DNA from: Melioribacteraceae bacterium
Lineage (GTDB): Bacteria > Bacteroidota > Ignavibacteria > Ignavibacteriales > Melioribacteraceae
Reading direction: 5' to 3'
Length of the DNA: 34,877 bases
NCBI GenBank assembly: GCA_021739765.1
Contig: JAIPBD010000032.1
Location: 1-34,877 of the forward strand
Numbering within the stretch: position 1 is the stretch's first letter; each line of letters starts with the position of its first letter. The notes below the pieces were generated by a model, which did not search any database, was not told the origin of the DNA, and worked only from the letters and a program-made list of their open reading frames with translations. Shown one piece after another: positions 22,816 through 29,972 of the stretch. A program made the position numbers and the translations under genes.

Positions 22816-23676
22816 TTGAAGAATGATTCAAACTATATTGATTTTGGTGAAAGGGGTCGTCTTAGCACTAAAAACAAACTAAATGATTTAACCGGAAAAG
22901 AGTGGCTGAAATTTACAAAGTCGTGGTTTGTTTTGCGCCCACCGCGAAGAAAAGAAAATGAAATCTTACATCCGGCAAAATACCCGGAAACTCTCGTTGA
23001 AGAGTTTATAAAATTTTTCACTAAAAAGAATGCCTGGGTAATTGATCCTTTTCTCGGAACGGGAAGTACTCTAATTGCCGCAGCCAACTGCGATAGGAAT
23101 GGAGTCGGTGTTGAGTTAAATCCATCATATTTTCAGACTTCATCACAAAGAATATTAGAGAAAGGATTATCAAAAAAACAGATTCCCCTGCTGGGAAACT
23201 CAATTGAGCTGGAAAGTCTCTTTGAGCAAAACTCAATTAAGCGGAAGTTCGATTTTTGTATTACTTCTCCTCCTTACTGGAATCAGCTGGAGCGGAAATC
23301 CATCCGTCAGAAAAGTAGGGAAGAAAATGGTTTAGATACCAAATATTCGGAATCCGCAAACGATATCGGTAACATCAATTCTTATGAAGAATTTCTTGAG
23401 CAGCAAGGCAAAATATTCGACAAAATTTTTGATGTCTTAAAACCTAACGCTTATCTTACAATTATTACAAATAATGTTTATTGTGATGGTAAACTGTTTC
23501 CACTCGCTTTTGATACAGCATCGTCATTAACCAGACGGAAGGAAAAGAGCTGGACTTTGAAGGACGAAAAGATTTGGCTTCAGGACGATAAAAAGCTTAT
23601 CGCTTTAGGAGTGAATAACGCATGGGTTGGAAATCGTCATCATCAATACTGTTTAATTTTTAGAAAAGAAGTCTAA
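22816..23676 (+). CDS. Orphan site-specific DNA methyltransferase (amino-MTase, N4-C or N6-A)
   Basis: A 286-residue protein. Motif X region HPAKYPETLVEEFIKFF (52-68) precedes motif I DPFLGTGSTLIAAA (77-90), acidic motif II GVGVELN (96-102) and motif IV TSPPYW (150-155). The X-I-IV order is the gamma-type layout; SPPY is common in N4-cytosine enzymes but also occurs in N6-adenine ones. The TTG start directly follows the receptor stop; the N-terminal block RLSTKNKLNDLTGKEWLKF looks conserved, so the start must lie at or near here. No restriction endonuclease is adjacent: the next gene is xseA, overlapping by one base. It is probably a regulatory or housekeeping methylase. Confidence 0.9.
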   Translation: MKNDSNYIDFGERGRLSTKNKLNDLTGKEWLKFTKSWFVLRPPRRKENEILHPAKYPETLVEEFIKFFTKKNAWVIDPFLGTGSTLIAAANCDRNGVGVELNPSYFQTSSQRILEKGLSKKQIPLLGNSIELESLFEQNSIKRKFDFCITSPPYWNQLERKSIRQKSREENGLDTKYSESANDIGNINSYEEFLEQQGKIFDKIFDVLKPNAYLTIITNNVYCDGKLFPLAFDTASSLTRRKEKSWTLKDEKIWLQDDKKLIALGVNNAWVGNRHHQYCLIFRKEV

Positions 23677-24872
23677 TGCAAGAAATTCTTACTGTTTCCG
23701 AAATAACCGGACAAATAAAAAAATCCCTCGAGACTGATTTTGAGCGAGTAAGTGTAATTGGTGAAATCTCAAATTTCAAATCGCATTTTTCCGGTCATTG
23801 GTATTTCACACTAAAAGATGCCGGGTCACAAATCAGTTGCACCATGTGGAAGGGATTTAACAGCACAGTTTATTTCTCACCGCAAGATGGAATGAAAATT
23901 TATGTAAACGGAAAAATTTCTGTTTATCCCCCCAGAGGAACTTACCAGATTGATGTCCGTTCGATGAAACCCGCGGGAGAAGGCGAACTTCAGGCCGCTT
24001 TTGAAAAGCTAAAGAGGAAATTATCAGACGAAGGATTGTTCGATGTTCAATTCAAAAAAGAAATTCCCAGATTCCCACAAAAAATTGGAATTGTAACAGC
24101 CGGTGATAGTGCGGCATTCCGTGATTTAATGAGCGTTGCTTCGAGAAGGTACCCATTGGTAAAAATTATTTTGGGTTCTTCGAAAGTTCAGGGCGAGGGT
24201 GCAGCAAAAGAGATTGCCCGGAGAATAAATGAACTAAATCGGGTAAAAGGAATTGATCTGATAATAATCTCGAGGGGAGGAGGTTCTCTCGAAGATCTTT
24301 GGGCGTTTAATGAGGAAATAGTCGCAAGGTCAATTTTTAATTCGAAGGTTCCGATTATTAGTGGTGTCGGACATGAAGTCGATTATACAATTGCTGATTT
24401 TGTTTCCGATCTGAGAGCCCCGACTCCAACTGCCGCAATGGAACTCGCGACTCCGAATAAGGAAGATATTTTACAATTTATAAGTGAAAAAATTAATAGC
24501 TGTGGTGATTCAATTGCGGATAAATTTCAAAATTATAGAGAGGAAATCGAGTCCTTTGCCAAATCATACGGTTATAGGATTCCGGAAAATATCGTTCGTG
24601 AAAAGTCTCAACAGCTCGATAATCTGATGTACAAAGTAACGAATTCGATAACAGCTATCCTAAACGCTAAATCCAACAAATTAAAAATAGCTGAGGCCGT
24701 TGTTAAAGGTCATGATCATAAAAAGATTTTAGGCAAAGGTTTTACTATGATAAGTCAGAATGGTAAATTTATTAGTCGCAGTTCTGAATTTAGCAGGAAG
24801 ATTGATTTCACAATTAGATTTAAAGACAAGGACGTAAAAGTAGGGAAAGATGACAAAAAAGAGAGTAAATAG
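23676..24872 (+). CDS. xseA: Exodeoxyribonuclease VII large subunit
   Basis: A 398-residue protein. The N-terminal OB-fold (about 1-100) has VIGEISNFKSHFSGHWYFTLKD and MKIYVNGKISVYPPRGTYQ. The catalytic domain shows KIGIVTAGDSAAFRDLM, IIISRGGGSLEDLWAFN and ISGVGHEVDYTIADFVSDLRAPTPTAAMEL (each typical of XseA). With XseB it degrades single-stranded DNA to oligonucleotides. It is slightly shorter than E. coli XseA (456) because the coiled-coil C-terminus is reduced. The start ATG overlaps the preceding stop (TAATG); its end overlaps xseB by 23 nt. Confidence 0.97.
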   Translation: MQEILTVSEITGQIKKSLETDFERVSVIGEISNFKSHFSGHWYFTLKDAGSQISCTMWKGFNSTVYFSPQDGMKIYVNGKISVYPPRGTYQIDVRSMKPAGEGELQAAFEKLKRKLSDEGLFDVQFKKEIPRFPQKIGIVTAGDSAAFRDLMSVASRRYPLVKIILGSSKVQGEGAAKEIARRINELNRVKGIDLIIISRGGGSLEDLWAFNEEIVARSIFNSKVPIISGVGHEVDYTIADFVSDLRAPTPTAAMELATPNKEDILQFISEKINSCGDSIADKFQNYREEIESFAKSYGYRIPENIVREKSQQLDNLMYKVTNSITAILNAKSNKLKIAEAVVKGHDHKKILGKGFTMISQNGKFISRSSEFSRKIDFTIRFKDKDVKVGKDDKKESK

Positions 24873-25092
24873 CCAAAATTCATTCGAAGATGATTTAAAG
24901 AGGCTTCAAAATATCTCCGAAGCTTTGGAAGGTGATGATATATCACTCGAAGAATCTGTTAAACTTTTTGAGGAAGGAATTAATCTTTCAAAAAATTGTT
25001 ATACTAAATTGAATGAAGCAGAATTAAAGATCGAAGAATTGAAAAAACAGATACAATCCGACATCAATTATGATGAGGATATTGAGGATTAA
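24850..25092 (+). CDS. xseB: Exodeoxyribonuclease VII small subunit
   Basis: An 80-residue helical protein with the XseB signature FEDDLKRLQNISEALEGDDISLEESVKLFEEG (two helices that wrap on the XseA coiled coil) followed by an acidic tail. It overlaps xseA by 23 nt, giving coupled synthesis of the two subunits. Its stop TAA is immediately followed by the ATG of dxs in the same frame. Confidence 0.96.
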   Translation: MTKKRVNSQNSFEDDLKRLQNISEALEGDDISLEESVKLFEEGINLSKNCYTKLNEAELKIEELKKQIQSDINYDEDIED

Positions 25093-27024
25093 ATGGAAGA
25101 ACATAATTTAGATAAATCAAAGTACAAACTGTTGTTTGATGTCGATTCCCCAAAAGACATAAAAAACTATTCTGTTGTTCAGCTTAAACAACTTTGCAAA
25201 GAAATTCGTGAGTATCTCGTTGATGTAATTTCACAAACCGGCGGGCATTTCGGCGGTGGTATGGGTACAGTTGAACTCAGCGTCGCGTTGCACAAGGTGT
25301 TTAACACTCCCGAGGACAGAATCGTTTGGGATACCGGGCATCAAGCTTATCCGCACAAAATTCTGACGGGCAGAAGAGATATGTTGTGGACAATTAGAAA
25401 GTTTAAAGGGCTTAGCGGTTTCCTAAAAAGAGCGGAAAGTGAATACGATGCTTTTGGTGCGGGTCATGCTTCTACCTCAATTTCAGCCGCGATGGGGATG
25501 GCAACCGCGAACAGAGTTCAAAATGGCAATCGAAAAGTTGTTGCAATAATTGGCGATGGCGCGATGACCGGCGGAATGGCATACGAAGCTTTGAATAATG
25601 CCGGTATCCAAAAAGCGAATTTAATTGTAGTGCTTAATGACAATAATATGTCTATTGCTCCGAATGTTTGGCAAATCTCTAATTATTTCACTGAGATGAT
25701 TTCTCACCCGGAATACAACAAATTCAAAGGCGCTATTTGGGATTTAACGGGTAAATTGGATCATTTTGGAGACAGATTAAGAAAAGTCGCTTCCAGACTT
25801 GAATCCGGAATTAAGGCTGTAATTACTCCCGGTATGTTATTCGAAGCACTTGGTTTTAGGTATTTTGGTCCGGTGAACGGACATAATGTAGGCAAGATGG
25901 TTGGTCTTTTTGAACATGTTAAAGATATGTCCGGTCCGATCCTAATCCATGCGATAACGGAAAAAGGGAAGGGATACAAACCGGCCGAAGGACACGTTCA
26001 ACGGTTACACGCTTCAACGCCGTTTGATAAAGTTACGGGCAAGGCATTCAAAAAACCGGGTGGAGCACCCTCTTACACTGATATTTTCGGCAACGGACTT
26101 AAGGAAATAATGACTACCAACGAGGATGTCGTTGGGATAACCGCAGCAATGCCTGACGGAACAGGAATGAATATCATTCAAAAAGCCTTTCCGAAAAGAT
26201 ACTTTGATGTAGGAATCGCGGAAGAGCATGGAGTTACCATGGCTGCCGGGATGGCTACCGAAGGTGTAATTCCGGTTGTGGCTATTTATTCATCATTCTT
26301 ACAACGGGGAATAGATCAAATTATTCACGATGTTGCCCTTCAAAAACTTCATGTAGTTTTTGCTTTAGATCGGTCAGGACTTGTTGGAGCAGACGGGCCA
26401 ACTCATCACGGAACATTTGATCTTTCATATTTGAGGTATATTCCCGGAATGGTTATAATGACCCCGAAAGACGAAGCAGAGCTAAGAAATATGCTTTATA
26501 CGGCAATTCAATATAAAGGCGGTCCTGTTGCATTGCGGTACCCACGAGGGAATGCAATGGGCGTTGAAATAAAGGATGGTTTTACTGAAATCCCGATCGG
26601 CAAAGGAGAAATAATTCGTAAAGGTGAAGATGTTGCCCTTCTTGCGTTGGGAACGATGGTTGACTATTCTGTAAATGCGGCTGAAATTCTAAAAGATGAA
26701 GGCATCAATGCTCAAGTTGTTAATATGAGATACGCAAAACCTCTCGATACGGAAATGCTGGATACAATCGCTTCCAACTTTGATAAGATTATTACTCTGG
26801 AAGAAAATTCAATAGTCGGTGGTTTCGGAGGAGGAGTTTTAGAATATTTTTCTGAGAAAAATTATAAAAATGATATATTACGAATAGGAATAAAAGACGA
26901 ATTTATTGATCACGGTACTCAAGCCGAACTACACAGATTACTTGAGATTGACGCTGAAGGTATCGCCAAAAAAACTAAATTCTTTCTGGAAGGGAAAAAA
27001 ATTGAAGAAGAGGTAATCACCTAA
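25093..27024 (+). CDS. dxs: 1-deoxy-D-xylulose-5-phosphate synthase
   Basis: A 643-residue thiamine-diphosphate enzyme, full length. Seen in order: the N-terminal GGHFGGGMGTVELSVALH and WDTGHQAYPHKILTGR, the ThDP/Mg2+ motif GDGAMTGGMAYEALNNAG, then the pyrimidine domain FDVGIAEEHGVTMAAGMA with its catalytic Glu, LDRSGLVGADGPTHHGTFD, and the C-terminal transketolase domain. It condenses pyruvate with glyceraldehyde 3-phosphate, the first step of the MEP isoprenoid pathway. The xseA-xseB-dxs order is a common bacterial arrangement. Confidence 0.98.
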   Translation: MEEHNLDKSKYKLLFDVDSPKDIKNYSVVQLKQLCKEIREYLVDVISQTGGHFGGGMGTVELSVALHKVFNTPEDRIVWDTGHQAYPHKILTGRRDMLWTIRKFKGLSGFLKRAESEYDAFGAGHASTSISAAMGMATANRVQNGNRKVVAIIGDGAMTGGMAYEALNNAGIQKANLIVVLNDNNMSIAPNVWQISNYFTEMISHPEYNKFKGAIWDLTGKLDHFGDRLRKVASRLESGIKAVITPGMLFEALGFRYFGPVNGHNVGKMVGLFEHVKDMSGPILIHAITEKGKGYKPAEGHVQRLHASTPFDKVTGKAFKKPGGAPSYTDIFGNGLKEIMTTNEDVVGITAAMPDGTGMNIIQKAFPKRYFDVGIAEEHGVTMAAGMATEGVIPVVAIYSSFLQRGIDQIIHDVALQKLHVVFALDRSGLVGADGPTHHGTFDLSYLRYIPGMVIMTPKDEAELRNMLYTAIQYKGGPVALRYPRGNAMGVEIKDGFTEIPIGKGEIIRKGEDVALLALGTMVDYSVNAAEILKDEGINAQVVNMRYAKPLDTEMLDTIASNFDKIITLEENSIVGGFGGGVLEYFSEKNYKNDILRIGIKDEFIDHGTQAELHRLLEIDAEGIAKKTKFFLEGKKIEEEVIT

Positions 27025-28034
27025 TGGATAAAATTCGGATTGGAGTAATTGGTCTTGGTGGAATCGCTCAAGTTGTTCATCTTCCTATTCTTTCAAAACT
27101 CGCTAATGTTGAAATAACCGCTGTTTCGGAGCTCAATAAAAATCGGTTAAATACTCTCTCATCCAAATTTGATATTAAAAATAGTTTTACGGATTACCGC
27201 AAAATGCTCGATTCAACCGATCTTGGTTTAGACGCGGTTGTAATTTCCACTCCAACAAACACCCACCACGATATTGCTATTGATGTAATTGATAGCGGTA
27301 AACATTTATTGATCGAAAAACCCGTTACAAGAACTTACGAAGAAGCTAATTCAATTTGCCAAAAAGCCGAGGCAAAAGGTGTAAAAGCTATGGTGGCAAT
27401 GAATATGAGATTCAGACCGGATGCAATGCTTCTTAAAAGTTTAATTAATAGTAAAGAACTGGGTGAAGTTTTTTATATCAAATGCAGCTGGCTACGAAAA
27501 GCAAGCAGCGAAGAATCTTGGTTTTCAAAAAGGAGTAAGTCCGGCGGTGGTGTAATAATTGATCTTGGAATTTCGTTAATTGATCTTTCAATTTGGCTTT
27601 TAGGTTATCCCGAATTCGAATCTGTTTCTGTCCAAAAATTTAATCACAAAACAAAAAGTGTTGAAGATTCCGCTGTTGGAATGATGAGGTTTAAAGGTGA
27701 TGCCGTTGTTAGTTTTGAAACAAGCTGGACTTTACATTCCGAGGAGGACACTTTTAGATTAACTGCATACGGCACAAAAGGTACAGCGCATCTAAATCCG
27801 CTCCGGGCATATCATCGATCGGAATCCGGTAAGATTGATTATACAAACGCAAGGACAAGTAACCTCAAAAACTTATTTATGAAATCGTATGAGAACGAAC
27901 TTAAACATTTTATCGGTTCCGTAGTAAATAATACAACTCCGATTTCATCTTGTAAAGACGCATTATCAAGAATGCAGATGTTGGAGAACATTTATCAATC
28001 AGCTGAAGAAAAGAGAGAGATCCACTTCAAATGA
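27024..28034 (+). CDS. Gfo/Idh/MocA-family oxidoreductase
   Basis: A 336-residue NAD(P)-dependent dehydrogenase-like protein. The Rossmann N-terminus has IGVIGLGGIAQVVHLP (6-21) and the family's EKP at LLIEKPVTRTYEEA (Lys catalytic). The C-terminal alpha/beta substrate domain includes GGGVIIDLGISLIDLSIWLLG, where the usual H of the 'D-x-G-x-H' motif is replaced by S (DLGISLIDL). That histidine is often catalytic, so activity on a standard sugar substrate is doubtful. It starts at the last base of dxs (overlap of 1 nt) and overlaps the response regulator by 4 nt. The substrate is unknown. Confidence 0.93.
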   Translation: MDKIRIGVIGLGGIAQVVHLPILSKLANVEITAVSELNKNRLNTLSSKFDIKNSFTDYRKMLDSTDLGLDAVVISTPTNTHHDIAIDVIDSGKHLLIEKPVTRTYEEANSICQKAEAKGVKAMVAMNMRFRPDAMLLKSLINSKELGEVFYIKCSWLRKASSEESWFSKRSKSGGGVIIDLGISLIDLSIWLLGYPEFESVSVQKFNHKTKSVEDSAVGMMRFKGDAVVSFETSWTLHSEEDTFRLTAYGTKGTAHLNPLRAYHRSESGKIDYTNARTSNLKNLFMKSYENELKHFIGSVVNNTTPISSCKDALSRMQMLENIYQSAEEKREIHFK

Positions 28035-28732
28035 ACATGAAAACTAAAATCCTTTTAGTCGATGATGAAAAAGATATAGTCGAATTTCTATCCTACAATT
28101 TAGAAAAGGAAGGATTTAAAGTAATATCCGCCTACAACGGACAGGAAGCCTTGGATAAATTAGTACAGAATCCCGACTTAATCGTTCTTGATATTATGAT
28201 GCCCAAAATGGATGGTTACGAAGTCCTCAAAAAAATTCGAAACTCCAAAGAATATTCCCATTTGCCGGTTATATTTCTAACGGCAAAGTCATCTGAGATG
28301 GACGAAATCCACGGACTCGAAATCGGTGCCGATGATTTTATTCAAAAACCAATTTCGCCTTCTAAATTGATTGCGAGAGTAAAATCTAATTTGCGTAAAG
28401 TGGATGGAATAAACTCGATCGGTTCAAAAGATTTACCGGTTATCGAAATCGGTCCGATCAAAATCGATAAAAATAAATATACAGTCCACATCGACGGTGA
28501 AAGTGTCGTTTTCCCGAAGAAAGAATTCGAAATTCTTTACTACTTAATCAATAATCCCGGCAAAGTTCTTTCTCGAGATAAAATATTGAACGATGTTTGG
28601 GGTACTGAAATATTTGTTGTTGAACGAACCGTTGATGTTCACGTCCGTAAAATCCGTGAGAAATTAGATGGTAACGCGTTTTTAATTGAAACCGTAAAAG
28701 GTGTCGGTTATAGATTCAAAAATGTTGAATAG
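28031..28732 (+). CDS. OmpR/PhoB-family response regulator
   Basis: A 233-residue protein. The receiver domain has acidic pocket DDE (11-13), phosphoacceptor D54 (LIVLDIMMPKMDGYE), T84 and K106 (FIQKP). The C-terminal winged helix (about 135-232) has FPKKEFEILYYLINNPGKVLSRDKIL, VERTVDVHVRKIREKL and ETVKGVGYRF, in separate short blocks. It is probably the partner of the histidine kinase that overlaps its end. The ATGA-type overlap with the oxidoreductase suggests coupling. PhoB/PhoR-like by similarity; the signal is not shown. Confidence 0.96.
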   Translation: MNMKTKILLVDDEKDIVEFLSYNLEKEGFKVISAYNGQEALDKLVQNPDLIVLDIMMPKMDGYEVLKKIRNSKEYSHLPVIFLTAKSSEMDEIHGLEIGADDFIQKPISPSKLIARVKSNLRKVDGINSIGSKDLPVIEIGPIKIDKNKYTVHIDGESVVFPKKEFEILYYLINNPGKVLSRDKILNDVWGTEIFVVERTVDVHVRKIREKLDGNAFLIETVKGVGYRFKNVE

Positions 28733-29753
28733 ATTAAGAGAAAATTTCTCATTTGCAAAAATTTACGCGAAAGAAATTATCCTATCCAATACAATCTTTT
28801 TCCTAATATTTTCCATTGCTTTGCAACTTTCCCTTGTTCAAATTTTTATTACTCTGGGTCTTTTATTTGTTGTAAATCTCTACTTTATTGATGTAGTAGG
28901 CAAGAAGCAGAAGGAACAGTTTGATACTATCCGAAATATCATCCACAAAATTCGAAATAATGAATTCCTTTCGCCGGATGAAATAAAATTGGAGAAACAC
29001 CTCGTTGAATTGGAAGGTGATATTAAAGGAATGTTCCTCAGAACTCAAAATGATATATCAAATCTTAAGAAGTTGGAGCAATCGAGGAAAGAATTTCTCG
29101 GCAATGTTTCTCATGAATTACGAACTCCAATATTTGCAATTCAAGGTTTTATCGAAACTTTATTAGACGGTGCTATTGATGATGAAAAAGTAAATCGAAA
29201 TTTCCTTAGAAAAGCATTTCAGCATACTGACAATCTTAATAATTTATTAAATGATCTTATCGATATATCAATGATAGAAACCGGACAAATGCGGATGAGC
29301 TTCCGTTATTTTAATATCAAGGATTATCTCGAAACTATCGTAAATGAGTTAGCTCCCCATGCGGAAGCTAAAAATCTTCAACTCGTTTTGCGCCCTATAA
29401 AATCTAAACTACAATTATTTGGTGATAAAGACCGCTTGAAACAGGTTATGGTAAATCTGATTTCAAATGCGATCAAGTACTCTGAAGAAGGGCAGGTGGA
29501 AATAATTGTTGAAGAACAAGAGAGGACGGGTAGAATAATTGTTAAAGATAGCGGAATTGGTATAACGGAAGAGGACAAGGAGAGAATTTTTGAACGTTTT
29601 TACAGAGTCGATAAACAGCGGTCACGAGCTGTTGGCGGAACCGGTCTCGGGCTGGCAATAGTAAAACATATAATCGATGCTCACGGATCAAAAATTGAAG
29701 TAAAAAGCGAATACGGAAAAGGATCGGAGTTCTCGTTCGCGTTAAAGAAGTAG
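28722..29753 (+). CDS. PhoR-like sensor histidine kinase without a periplasmic sensor domain
   Basis: A 343-residue protein from the ATG at 28722; a GTG at 28701 would add seven residues and overlap the regulator more. Two close membrane segments lie at about 18-58 with almost no loop between them, so there is no periplasmic sensor. The dimerisation domain has EFLGNVSHELRTPIFAIQGF (phospho-His about 131); the ATPase domain has NLISNAIKYS (N box), DSGIGI (G1), RFYRVDKQRS (F) and GGTGLGLAIVKHI (G2). It signals to the overlapping response regulator. A short-hairpin PhoR would sense a membrane or partner-protein signal. Confidence 0.95.
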   Translation: MLNRLRENFSFAKIYAKEIILSNTIFFLIFSIALQLSLVQIFITLGLLFVVNLYFIDVVGKKQKEQFDTIRNIIHKIRNNEFLSPDEIKLEKHLVELEGDIKGMFLRTQNDISNLKKLEQSRKEFLGNVSHELRTPIFAIQGFIETLLDGAIDDEKVNRNFLRKAFQHTDNLNNLLNDLIDISMIETGQMRMSFRYFNIKDYLETIVNELAPHAEAKNLQLVLRPIKSKLQLFGDKDRLKQVMVNLISNAIKYSEEGQVEIIVEEQERTGRIIVKDSGIGITEEDKERIFERFYRVDKQRSRAVGGTGLGLAIVKHIIDAHGSKIEVKSEYGKGSEFSFALKK

Positions 29754-29905
29754 ATAATAGAGTGATCAACAAAAACTATTCGAGCAGAATCCATAAAGAT
29801 CTTTCTTGAAACATCCCCTTTTTTTGGCATTTATTTTTTCGATCAATCCTCTAACTTACAGTTCAAACAATCTCACTATCAAACAGAAAATTAACTGACG
29901 ATTAA

Positions 29906-29913
29906 TATCTTTG
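29906..29913 (+). promoter_or_regulatory. TAnnTTTG box upstream of the secreted protein at 29973
   Basis: TATCTTTG lies 59 nt before the ATG in the only sizeable gap (29754-29972) of this stretch. No -33 TTTG is seen. The same gap has a T-run near 29818-29840 that could end the histidine-kinase transcript, though no good stem precedes it. Confidence 0.35.
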
Positions 29914-29972
29914 TAGATTAGACTTTAGCTAATGTGTATATTATCAGATAATAAAATCCAATTATATAAGTT

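Noticed and set aside
22816-23676. Restriction-modification system
   Set aside because: No endonuclease or specificity subunit flanks the methyltransferase on either side.
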